From assembly GCA_963720675.1 (NCBI GenBank), contig CAVRGH010000010.1, forward strand, positions 62,001 to 126,000: a DNA stretch of 64,000 bases. The letters are read 5' to 3'. Position 1 is the first letter of the stretch, and every line of letters begins with the position of its first letter. Made by a program: the position numbers and the translations under genes. Of this stretch, positions 8,298-15,960 are shown piece by piece. The stretch is from JALHSW01 sp963720675 (lineage in GTDB: Bacteria; Actinomycetota; Acidimicrobiia; IMCC26256; PALSA-555). A model generated the notes under the pieces. It did no database searches and was not told the origin of the DNA. It saw nothing but the letters and a program-made list of their open reading frames with translations.

Positions 8298-9680
8298 TCA
8301 GAACTGCTCGAAGCATCGCCGCCGCTCCCAGTCGGTGACGACCTTGCTGAACGCCATCCACTCCTGCTTCGCGGTGTTCACGAGGTGCGCGTGCACGTCG
8401 GTGCCGAACGAGGCAACCGCCATCTCGCTCTGCTCGAGCGCACCGATCGCGTCGACGATGTTCCACGGGATTCGACCGACGTCTTCGGCCTCGTACGCGT
8501 TGCCGTCGAAGCGCTCGCCGGGCTCTTCACCGTGCTCGATGCCGTGCATCCCCGCGGCGATGGTTGCGGCGAACGCGAGGTACGCATTGCAGTCGGCGCC
8601 GGGAATCCGGTTCTCCACGCGGAAGCTCGCGCCCTCGTGGCCCACGACCCGGAACCCGCAGGTGCGATTGTCGCGGCCCCACGCGATCGCGGTCGGGGCC
8701 CACGACTCGGGCTGGTAGCGCTTGTAGGAGTTCACCGTCGGGGCGAACAGGTACGACAGCTCCCGTGCATGCGCGAGCTGACCCCCGAGCCACCCGCGGA
8801 ACACCGGGCTCATGTGCTCGGGCCCGTCGGGGTCGTGCATCAGCGGCGTCTTCCCGTCGGCCGACCACACGCTGGAGTGCACATGGCACGACGAGCCGGA
8901 GTCGTGCATGTCGTATTTGGCCATGAAGGTGAGTGATCGCCCGAGCAGACCGGCGATCTCTTTCGCACCGTTCTTGTAGATGGTGTGGTTGTCGGCCATC
9001 GTCAGCGCGTCGGCGTAGCGCAAGTTGATCTCGTGCTGTCCGTGGCCGGCTTCCCCCTTGGAGAACTCGACCGGGATGCCCGCGCCGTCGATGCCGTTGC
9101 GGATCGCGCGGATGACGTACTCGTCACGAGTCGTCTGGAGGATGTGGTAGTCCTCGATGACGGTCGAGTGTGCGTCGAGGCCCGCATAGCCCTTCACTTG
9201 GGCCTCCTCGTAGGAGTCGCGGAACAGGTAGAACTCGAGCTCCGAGCCGCAGTTCACGAGGTAGCCCGCAGCAGCCGCCCGCTCGATCTGGCGCTTCAGG
9301 ATCTGGCGCGGCGCGACCTCCACCGGCTCGCCGGAGCTCTCGTCGAACAGGTCGCACAGCACGAGTGCGGTCTTCTCGAGCCACGGCACCATGCGCATGG
9401 TCGCGAGATCGGGGGCGCAGACGAAGTCGCCGTAGCCCTGCTCCCAGCTCGCGAACTCGTACCCGGGCAGCGGTGTCATGTCGACGTCGAGCGCCAACAG
9501 GTAGTTGCACGCCTCGATCCCGTCGCCGAGCACGTGGTCCCGGAAGAAGTGGCCGGTCACCCGCTTGCCCAGCAGACGACCTTGCAGGTCCGGGAAGCAC
9601 ACCAGCACCGTGTCGATCTCGTCCTCGCTGATGAGACGCTCGATCGTTGCTGCGTCGATCAAACCCTGCGTGTCGGCCAT
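8298..9680 (-). CDS. glnA4: Glutamine synthetase family protein, gamma-glutamylamide synthetase type
   Basis: The start at 9680 gives MADTQGLIDAATIERLI preceded by GAGGGG about seven bases upstream; longer upstream frames are arginine-rich. The 460-residue enzyme has the GS fold motifs CGSELEFYLF, ADNHTIYKNGAKEIA, SGSSCHVHSS and NSYKRYQPESWAP. It lacks the adenylylation loop typical of GlnA1. Homologues (GlnA4 of mycobacteria, Streptomyces GlnA3/GlnA4, E. coli PuuA) ligate glutamate to polyamines or ethanolamine with ATP. The adjacent C26 hydrolase, SDR and aldehyde dehydrogenase support catabolism of an amine through gamma-glutamyl intermediates. Which amine is used is not known. Confidence 0.82.
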   Translation of the reverse strand: MADTQGLIDAATIERLISEDEIDTVLVCFPDLQGRLLGKRVTGHFFRDHVLGDGIEACNYLLALDVDMTPLPGYEFASWEQGYGDFVCAPDLATMRMVPWLEKTALVLCDLFDESSGEPVEVAPRQILKRQIERAAAAGYLVNCGSELEFYLFRDSYEEAQVKGYAGLDAHSTVIEDYHILQTTRDEYVIRAIRNGIDGAGIPVEFSKGEAGHGQHEINLRYADALTMADNHTIYKNGAKEIAGLLGRSLTFMAKYDMHDSGSSCHVHSSVWSADGKTPLMHDPDGPEHMSPVFRGWLGGQLAHARELSYLFAPTVNSYKRYQPESWAPTAIAWGRDNRTCGFRVVGHEGASFRVENRIPGADCNAYLAFAATIAAGMHGIEHGEEPGERFDGNAYEAEDVGRIPWNIVDAIGALEQSEMAVASFGTDVHAHLVNTAKQEWMAFSKVVTDWERRRCFEQF

Positions 9681-9707
9681 GACATCCCCTCGTCCGCCCG
9701 CATCCTC

Positions 9708-9761
9708 CCATGTGGCGCGCTCCATGTGGCGCGCTCCATGTGACGCGCTCCAGGTGGCGGT
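9708..9761. repeat. 14-bp tandem repeat in the leader of the glnA4-like gene
   Basis: CCATGTGGCGCGCT occurs twice exactly (9708-9721, 9722-9735), once with one change (9736-9749, GTGACG) and then as a degenerate partial copy to 9761. It begins 28 bp upstream of the glnA4-like start, inside the 101-bp gap after the SDR stop. It may be a multi-site regulator target or simply a slippage product. Confidence 0.7.
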
Positions 9762-9781
9762 CGCAGGGGTGCAGCCGATGC

Positions 9782-10561
9782 TCAGTCCTCGGGGGTCACG
9801 TAGGCCGCAGTGATGCCACCGTCGACGACCATCGACGCGCCGGTCATGTAGGACGACTCGTCGGACGCGAGGAACAGCGCGGCCTTCGCGAGCTCCTCGG
9901 CCCGGCCCGGCCGACCCATCGGGATGTGGGTGAGGCGCCGGCGCGCCCACTCGGGGTCGCTCATGAGCTCCGCGAGCATCGGCGTCTCGATGGGTCCTGG
10001 ACAGAGCGCGTTGGCGCGGATTCCCCGGCGCGCATGTTCGACTGCGATCTCCCGCGTCATCGAGAGGACGCCGCCCTTGCTCGCGGTGTACGCGATCTGT
10101 GCCGTGGCCGCGCCCATCAGCGCGACGAACGACGCGACGTTCACGATGGAGCCGCCACCGGACGCGACCATCGCGGGCACCGCGTGCTTGCAGCCGAGCC
10201 ACACGCCCTTGAGGTTGACGTCCATGACACGGTCCCAGGTCGCGACCGGGGTCTGGGTGACGCCGCCGTCGTCGGCGGGGAAGATCCCCGCGTTGTTGTA
10301 GATCACGTGCAGCGCGCCGTAGGTGTCGGTCGCGAACGCGATCATCGCCTCGACCTGCGCCTCGTCGGAAACGTCGACCTTCACGAACGCCGCGTCGCCA
10401 CCCGCGGCACGCACGGCATCGACGGTCGCGTTCCCGCCCTCCTCGACCGCGTCCGCGACGACGACGCGGGCGCCCTCGCTCGCGAACAGGAGCGCTGCGG
10501 CGCGTCCCATGCCGTTGCCGGCTCCGGTGATGAGGGTGACCTTGTCTGCCAGTCGAGTCAT
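9782..10561 (-). CDS. SDR family oxidoreductase (gamma-glutamylation cluster)
   Basis: The 259-residue protein begins MTRLADKVTLITGAGNGMGRA. It has the classical SDR motifs: TGAGNGMG for the dinucleotide, NNAGIFPAD, the catalytic YTASKGG and the C-terminal MVVDGGITAAY. It resembles the SDR Rv2857c of the mycobacterial glnA4 locus. It could oxidise an alcohol intermediate, but the substrate is not shown. It is upstream of glnA4 on the same strand and starts only 18 bp from the divergent aldehyde dehydrogenase start. Confidence 0.85.
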   Translation of the reverse strand: MTRLADKVTLITGAGNGMGRAAALLFASEGARVVVADAVEEGGNATVDAVRAAGGDAAFVKVDVSDEAQVEAMIAFATDTYGALHVIYNNAGIFPADDGGVTQTPVATWDRVMDVNLKGVWLGCKHAVPAMVASGGGSIVNVASFVALMGAATAQIAYTASKGGVLSMTREIAVEHARRGIRANALCPGPIETPMLAELMSDPEWARRRLTHIPMGRPGRAEELAKAALFLASDESSYMTGASMVVDGGITAAYVTPED

Positions 10562-10579
10562 GCTCGTATGCTGCCGCGG

Positions 10580-12034
10580 ATGGACCGGGAGTGGCGCCTC
10601 CTCATCGGCGGCGAGCGTTCCGACGGCCGCGGCGGCACCGCCGTGATCGCCGAGCCGTCGACCGGTGCGCCGCTCGCCGAGGTGCCCCAGGCGAGCCCGG
10701 AGGACCTCGACGACGCCCTCACCGCCGCGCTCGGCGAGTTCGAGCGGGGCGAGTGGCCCCGCACCAGCGCCACCGATCGGGGGCGCGTGCTCCTCGAGGT
10801 GGCCCGACTCCTGCGATCCCGGGCCGAGGAGTTCGCGGTCGCCGAGGCCCGAGGTGCCGGGCACCCGATCGGGGACGCCCGGTGGGAGGCCAACACCGCG
10901 GCTGACGTCTTCGAGTACTACGCCGGGGCCGCCAACAAGCACTTCGGTGAGGTCGTACCGGTGCAGCAGCCGGGCCTCGACGTCGTGCTCCGGGAGCCGA
11001 TCGGGGTCTGCGCGCTGATCGTGCCGTGGAACTTCCCACTCCTCATCGCAACATGGAAGGTCGCCCCGGCCCTCGCGTGCGGCAACCCCGTCGTGCTCAA
11101 GCCGGCTTCGCTCACCCCACTGACCGCCCTCATGCTCGGCGAGCTGTTGGTCGAGGCGGGCGTCCCGCCGGCCGCGGTCTCGGTGCTCGTCGGACCAGGT
11201 CGGGTCCTCGGCAACGCGCTGGTGGCCGACCGCCGGGTCTCCAAGATCGGGTTCACGGGGGAGACCGCCACCGGCGCGTCGATCCTCACGGCGTCGGCCG
11301 GCAACATCACCCGCTGCTCGCTCGAGCTCGGAGGGAAGTCCGCGAGCATCGTGTTCGCCGACGCCGACCTCGAGCGCTGCATCGCGGAGACGCCGATGGC
11401 GGTGTTCGCCAACGCCGGGCAGGACTGCTGCGCGCGCAGCCGAATCCTCGTCGAGCGCAGCGTGTACTCGGACTTCGTCGACGGGTTCTCGCGCGCGACC
11501 GAGGCGGTGCAGCTCGGCGATCCACTCGAGGAGACCACCGAGGTGGGGCCGATGATCTCCGAGGCCCAGCGCGCGACATCGCTCGAGTACCTGGGGATCG
11601 GCGCTGCGGAAGGGGCCCGCCGGACCACCGGTGGCGAGCCGGGCGCCGGCCCCGACGGACGCGGCGGCTGGTACCTCACGCCTTCCGTGCTGGCCGATGT
11701 CGACAACTCGATGCGCGTCGCACGTGAGGAGATCTTCGGGCCGGTCGCGTGCGTCATCCCCTTCGACGACGAGGCCGAGGCGATCCGGATCGCGAACGAC
11801 AACGACTATGGGCTCTCGGGATCGGTGTGGACCGGCGATGTAGGCCGGGCGATCCGTGTCGCGAAGGGCATTCGCACCGGAGTGCTCTCGGTCAACTCGC
11901 ACTCGAGCGTCCGCACCGAGACGCCGTTCGGCGGGTACAAGCGCTCGGGTCTGGGGCGCGAGCTGGGCATGCACGCGATGGACCACTACACCGAGGTCAA
12001 GAACGTCTATATCTCGGACGAGTCGCGCGCCTGA
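10580..12034 (+). CDS. aldC: NAD(P)-dependent aldehyde dehydrogenase (AldC-like)
   Basis: The 484-residue enzyme starts MDREWRLLIGGERSDGRGG; an in-frame ATG at 10568 (MLPRMDRE) is an alternative. Motifs are VPWNFPLL, FTGETATGA for NAD binding, the general base in LELGGKSA and the catalytic cysteine in NAGQDCCARSR, followed by EEIFGPV and PFGGYKRSG. By analogy with PuuC and with Rv2858c (aldC) it would oxidise the gamma-glutamyl amino-aldehyde. It is divergent from the SDR/glnA4/C26 genes with almost no intergenic DNA. Confidence 0.85.
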   Translation: MDREWRLLIGGERSDGRGGTAVIAEPSTGAPLAEVPQASPEDLDDALTAALGEFERGEWPRTSATDRGRVLLEVARLLRSRAEEFAVAEARGAGHPIGDARWEANTAADVFEYYAGAANKHFGEVVPVQQPGLDVVLREPIGVCALIVPWNFPLLIATWKVAPALACGNPVVLKPASLTPLTALMLGELLVEAGVPPAAVSVLVGPGRVLGNALVADRRVSKIGFTGETATGASILTASAGNITRCSLELGGKSASIVFADADLERCIAETPMAVFANAGQDCCARSRILVERSVYSDFVDGFSRATEAVQLGDPLEETTEVGPMISEAQRATSLEYLGIGAAEGARRTTGGEPGAGPDGRGGWYLTPSVLADVDNSMRVAREEIFGPVACVIPFDDEAEAIRIANDNDYGLSGSVWTGDVGRAIRVAKGIRTGVLSVNSHSSVRTETPFGGYKRSGLGRELGMHAMDHYTEVKNVYISDESRA

Positions 12035-12098
12035 TCGCCGGTGGCCGACGGCGTGGGCCTGAAGTCGCATCGAGACGCGCGCCGCCTACGCTCGACCG

Positions 12099-13607
12099 GT
12101 GCTTCCCCCTCGTCGTCATCGTCGCCGGTTCGCAACGCGTGCGTTCGTCGCGATCGCACTGCTCGCGGCTGTCTCGGTCCCCGTCGCGCTCGTCGGGAGC
12201 TCCGACACTGCCGGCGCGGGCGAGACGGCACCCGCGGCGCGGCTGAGCTGGAAGGACTGCGGCGGCGGCACGGTGCAGTGCGCCCGCCTCCCGGTCCCGC
12301 TCGACGACACCGTGCTCGACGGTCCGACGATCAGCCTGGCCCTGGCGCGGGTGCCCGCCCGCGACCCCCAGCGGCGCATCGGTTCGTTGCTGGTGAACCC
12401 CGGTGGCCCCGGGGCGCCGGCGCGTGACTTCGCGGCCTCGATCGCGTCCAGCCTCCCGGCGGAGATCCAGGACCGCTTCGACATCGTCGGCGTCGACCCC
12501 CGTGGGGTCGGGGGGAGCGACGGCGTGGACTGCACCGACGACCTCGATCCGTACTACGCGCTCGACTGGACGCCCCAGACGGACGCGGAACGGGCCGCGC
12601 TCGAGGCGGGTGCGCGCAAGATCGTGGATGCCTGCGTCGCGGCCGACGGTGACATCCTCCCGTACCTCGGCACCGACCGTGCGGCCCGTGACATGGACCT
12701 CGTGCGGGCTGCCCTCGGGGACGACAAGCTCACGTACGTCGGCTTCTCGTACGGCACGTACCTCGGGGCGCAGTACGCGGCGCAGTTCCCCGATCGTGTG
12801 CGCGCGCTCGTGCTCGACGGCGCGGTCGATCCGGCCCTCGATGCCGAGGCCGTGCAGATCCAGCAGGCGGTTGCGTTCGAGCACTCCCTCGACCTCTTCC
12901 TCGCGGACTGCGCGAAGGACTCGAGCTGCGCGTTCCATCACGACGGCGACCCGGCCAAGGCGTACGACGCGCTGCGAGCGCGCATCGACGCGTCGCCGAT
13001 CGCCGCACCCGACGCCGGCGACGGCCGCGAGCTGAACACGACGCTCTTCGACATCGGGGTCACCGAGCTCCTCTACAGCGGTGAGGACAGCTGGTCGACG
13101 CTCGCCTCCGCACTCGCCGCGGCCGACGACGGGAACGGCAGTGACCTGGTCGCCGACGCCGACGCCTACACGGGCCGGACGAGCGACGGGCAGTACGACG
13201 ACCTCCAGGAGGCCTTCTTCGCGGTCGGGTGCATCGACGGTCCGGATGTCGGTGGCGTCGCGGGCCTCCGGGCCATCGAGGACGCCGCCGCGAAGGCCGC
13301 ACCGCGCCTCGGACGCTCGGTCGTGAACAACTCGCTCGCCTGTGCGTTCTGGCCGGTGCCGTCGCAACCGCCCGCCGCGCTGCACGCGCCGACCTCACCT
13401 CCGCTGCTCGTGCTCGGGACACGCAACGACCCGGCGACGCCGCTGTCGTGGGCGAAGGGCCTCACCCGAGAGCTCGAGTCCGCGGTGCTGGTCACCGTGG
13501 GTGGAGCGCGCCACACCGCGTTCGCGTCGGGGAACCGCTGTGTCGACACGGCCGTCGTGCGCTACCTCGTGGACGACGTCGTCCCCAAGCGCGGCAAGCG
13601 CTGCTGA
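12099..13607 (+). CDS. Secreted tripeptidyl-aminopeptidase-like alpha/beta hydrolase
   Basis: A GTG start at 12099 gives LPPRRHRRRFATR followed by a hydrophobic stretch (AFVAIALLAAVSVPVAL), a signal peptide with possible twin-arginine character. The mature 470-residue region has the alpha/beta-hydrolase nucleophile in VGFSYGTYLG and the oxyanion region LLVNPGGPGAP. The C-terminal TAP-like domain contains PPLLVLGTRNDPATP, with the catalytic His in GGARHTAFASGNRC. This is the SlpD/Tap-type family of Streptomyces and mycobacteria, which trims N-terminal peptides or acts as an esterase. No operon partner is evident. Confidence 0.82.
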   Translation: MLPPRRHRRRFATRAFVAIALLAAVSVPVALVGSSDTAGAGETAPAARLSWKDCGGGTVQCARLPVPLDDTVLDGPTISLALARVPARDPQRRIGSLLVNPGGPGAPARDFAASIASSLPAEIQDRFDIVGVDPRGVGGSDGVDCTDDLDPYYALDWTPQTDAERAALEAGARKIVDACVAADGDILPYLGTDRAARDMDLVRAALGDDKLTYVGFSYGTYLGAQYAAQFPDRVRALVLDGAVDPALDAEAVQIQQAVAFEHSLDLFLADCAKDSSCAFHHDGDPAKAYDALRARIDASPIAAPDAGDGRELNTTLFDIGVTELLYSGEDSWSTLASALAAADDGNGSDLVADADAYTGRTSDGQYDDLQEAFFAVGCIDGPDVGGVAGLRAIEDAAAKAAPRLGRSVVNNSLACAFWPVPSQPPAALHAPTSPPLLVLGTRNDPATPLSWAKGLTRELESAVLVTVGGARHTAFASGNRCVDTAVVRYLVDDVVPKRGKRC

Positions 13608-13629
13608 GCTTCGTCGCCGGTCCCTCGAT

Positions 13630-13644
13630 CTGACGGTACGTCAG
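13630..13644. promoter_or_regulatory. Predicted operator CTGAC-N5-GTCAG
   Basis: CTGACGGTACGTCAG has perfect inverted half-sites (CTGAC/GTCAG), and its 3' end is 26 bp before the acyl-CoA dehydrogenase start at 13671. It is one of seven such sites in the window, all next to acyl-CoA metabolism genes. Confidence 0.6.
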
Positions 13645-13670
13645 AAGCGACGGGTAGGCTCGCCGCCCGC

Positions 13671-14813
13671 ATGGACCTTCGCTACTCCGACGCCGACGAG
13701 GCGTTCCGCGCCGAGCTGCGCTCCTGGCTCACCCGCACGCTCGCCGAGCTGCCCGAGCCGCCGGCCCGCGACGACTGGCCCGCGCGCGTCCGCTACGACA
13801 CCGACTGGCAGCGACGCCTGTTCGACGCCGGGTACGCCGGGATCAACTGGCCCAAGGCCTACGGCGGCCGCGACGCCTCACCGAGCGAGCAGCTCGTGTT
13901 CCACGAGGAGACGACACGCGCCAAGGCGCCCTACGTCGGCGTGAACTTCGTCGGCACCCTCCACGCCGGCCCGACCCTGGTCGCCGAGGGCTCCGACGAG
14001 CAGAAGTCGGCCCACCTCCCGAAGATCCTGCGGGGCGACGAGGTGTGGTGCCAGTGCTTCTCCGAGCCCGACGCCGGCTCCGACCTCGCGGGCCTGCAGA
14101 CGCGCGCGGTGCTCGACGGCGACCACTACGTCGTCACCGGCCGCAAGATCTGGTGCTCGTTCGGACACGTGGGGGAGTTCGGCGAGCTGCTCGTGCGCAC
14201 CGACCCGGAGGCTCCGAAGCACCGCGGCATCACCTGGTTGATCCTCCCGATGGATCTCCCCGGCATCGAGGTGCGCCCGATCGAGACGCTGCTCGGCTCG
14301 TCGGAGTTCTGCGAGGTGTTCCTCGACGAGGTGCGGGTGCCGGTCACCAACCGCGTGGGCGCCGAGAACGACGGCTGGCGCGTCACCAACGTCACCCTCT
14401 CGTTCGAGCGCGGCACCGCCTTCGTCAGCGAGATGGTCGACGCGCTCCGGATGGCAGAGGAGCTCGCGCCGTCGGTGCACGACACGGCGGAACGTCGCGA
14501 GCTCGCGCACGTGATCGCCGAGCTCGACGCGCTGTGGGCGCTCACCAAGCGCAACGTCTCGCAGGCCGGGCGCACGGGTGTGCCGGGCCCGGGGGCGATG
14601 ATGCTGAAGCTCGGGTACTCCGAGGCGCGCGACCGGCTCGGCGAGCTGAGCATGCGCGTGCTCGAGCGGGGCATCTTCGACGTGCACGACGAGGTGGTCG
14701 AGGAGCGCCTGCGCACCTTGTCGCTGCCCATCGCGGCCGGGACCTCGCAGATCCAGCGCAACATCATCGGCGAGCGCCTCCTCGGGCTGCCGAAGGAGAA
14801 GTTGTGGACCTGA
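13671..14813 (+). CDS. Acyl-CoA dehydrogenase, alpha-type subunit
   Basis: The 380-residue protein starts MDLRYSDADEAFRAELRSWL. It carries the FAD/substrate segments CQCFSEPDAGSDLAGLQT and GRKIWCSFG, the helix with SFERGTAF (the Glu is a candidate catalytic base, as in isovaleryl-CoA dehydrogenase-type enzymes) and the C-terminal AGTSQIQRNIIGERLLGLP. The usual YEGT glutamate is absent. A short dehydrogenase-like gene follows at 14920. Paired genes of this kind encode the heterotetrameric alpha2-beta2 acyl-CoA dehydrogenases of actinobacterial steroid side-chain degradation (ChsE1-ChsE2 type), so a heteromer is inferred. An operator lies just upstream. Confidence 0.88.
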   Translation: MDLRYSDADEAFRAELRSWLTRTLAELPEPPARDDWPARVRYDTDWQRRLFDAGYAGINWPKAYGGRDASPSEQLVFHEETTRAKAPYVGVNFVGTLHAGPTLVAEGSDEQKSAHLPKILRGDEVWCQCFSEPDAGSDLAGLQTRAVLDGDHYVVTGRKIWCSFGHVGEFGELLVRTDPEAPKHRGITWLILPMDLPGIEVRPIETLLGSSEFCEVFLDEVRVPVTNRVGAENDGWRVTNVTLSFERGTAFVSEMVDALRMAEELAPSVHDTAERRELAHVIAELDALWALTKRNVSQAGRTGVPGPGAMMLKLGYSEARDRLGELSMRVLERGIFDVHDEVVEERLRTLSLPIAAGTSQIQRNIIGERLLGLPKEKLWT

Positions 14814-14834
14814 GAGTGCTCGACGTGATGCGGC

Positions 14835-14919
14835 GCAGGGAGCGGAGCGACCGGAGCTCGCCAGCGAGTGAACGTTCGCGGGCCGGGTACCCCGGCCCGC
14901 AGGGAGCGAGCGAGACCGG
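14835..14919. repeat. Hairpin flanked by direct repeats between the two dehydrogenase genes
   Basis: A perfect 10-bp stem with a 3-nt loop (GCGGGCCGGG / CCCGGCCCGC, 14878-14900) is flanked by near-identical direct repeats: GCAGGGAGCGGAGCGACCGG at 14835-14854 and GCAGGGAGCGAGCGAGACC from 14899. The block fills the 106-bp spacer between genes expected to be co-expressed and ends at the next start codon. It may be an inserted repetitive element or a differential-expression element. Confidence 0.6.
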
Positions 14920-15864
14920 ATGAACTTCGACCTGAGCGAGGACCAGGAGGCGCTGCGGGACGGGATCCGGGCGCTGTGCGACGGTCGGTTCGGCATGGAC
15001 CGCGTGCGGGAGGGATTCGACCGCACGATGTTCGACGAGCTCGGCGCGACCGGGGTGTTCTCGTTGCGCAACGACGGGTTCGGTTGGGCCGACACGTCGA
15101 TCGCGTTCCAGGAGCTGGGGCGGGCGCTCGTCCCCGGCCCGCTCGTCGCGTCGCACCTCGTCAACGGTCTCGCCGGGGACGGGTTGGACGGCGTCGTGAC
15201 GGGGCTGGACCGCCCGGCGGCCGGCGAACCGGCACGGATCGAGCACCTGGCCACGGCCGACACGGTCGTCGTGTGGGAGCCCGACGGGATCACCGCGATC
15301 CCGGCGGCGGATCTCGCGGCCGCGACCGAGCTCGACTGGCCGCTCGACCCGCTCACGCCGATCCACCACATCGACGCGCTCCCGGCGGGCGAGCGCGTCG
15401 GAACCTCCGAGAACGCCGCGGTCGCGCGGGTCGGTGGCGCCGTCCTCACCGCGGCGTACCAGGTGGGCATGGCCGAGGCGTGCGTCTCCGCGGCCAACGC
15501 GTACGCCCTCGAGCGCTTCCAGTTCGACCGCCCGATCGGCTCGTTCCAGGCCGTGAAGCACATCCTCGCCGACATGACCGTGCGGGCCGAGATCGCACGC
15601 GCCGCGGTCGACGCCGCGGCCGTGACGCTCGACGATCCCGGGATCGGCGACCTCGACCGTGCGGTCTCCGGCGCACGGCTGCTCGCCGCCGAAGCCGCGC
15701 TGAAGAACGCCAAGTCGTCGATGCAGGTGCACGGCGGCATGGGGTTCACGTGGGAAGTCGACGTCCACCTCTACCTGAAGCGCGCGTGGGCGCTGAACAC
15801 CGTGTTCGGCACTCCGACGGAGCATGCAGACGCGCTCGCCGCCACCCTGGCGCCCGCGCTGTGA
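14920..15864 (+). CDS. Short acyl-CoA dehydrogenase, beta-type subunit
   Basis: At 314 residues this is shorter than the usual 380, as expected for the second subunit of heteromeric actinobacterial acyl-CoA dehydrogenases. The N-terminal helices (MNFDLSEDQEALRDGIRAL) and the C-terminal FAD-binding region (FDRPIGSFQAVKHILADM, MQVHGGMGFTWEVDVHLYLKRA) are present. The middle beta domain is reduced and no catalytic glutamate is apparent. It probably completes the FAD site of the enzyme encoded at 13671. The carboxyltransferase gene follows after 30-97 bp depending on its start. Confidence 0.86.
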   Translation: MNFDLSEDQEALRDGIRALCDGRFGMDRVREGFDRTMFDELGATGVFSLRNDGFGWADTSIAFQELGRALVPGPLVASHLVNGLAGDGLDGVVTGLDRPAAGEPARIEHLATADTVVVWEPDGITAIPAADLAAATELDWPLDPLTPIHHIDALPAGERVGTSENAAVARVGGAVLTAAYQVGMAEACVSAANAYALERFQFDRPIGSFQAVKHILADMTVRAEIARAAVDAAAVTLDDPGIGDLDRAVSGARLLAAEAALKNAKSSMQVHGGMGFTWEVDVHLYLKRAWALNTVFGTPTEHADALAATLAPAL

Positions 15865-15960
15865 GCGCCTGATCCGATGGCCCGGGTGAGCCCGTGAGTC
15901 GCGACGCCTGGCAGCCGATCCTCGACGACCTCGCGGACGCGCCGGGCCGCGGCGCGCGCG

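Noticed and set aside
9708..9761. Possible CRISPR-like array
   Set aside because: Units are 14 bp, directly abutting and without spacers; no cas genes are nearby.
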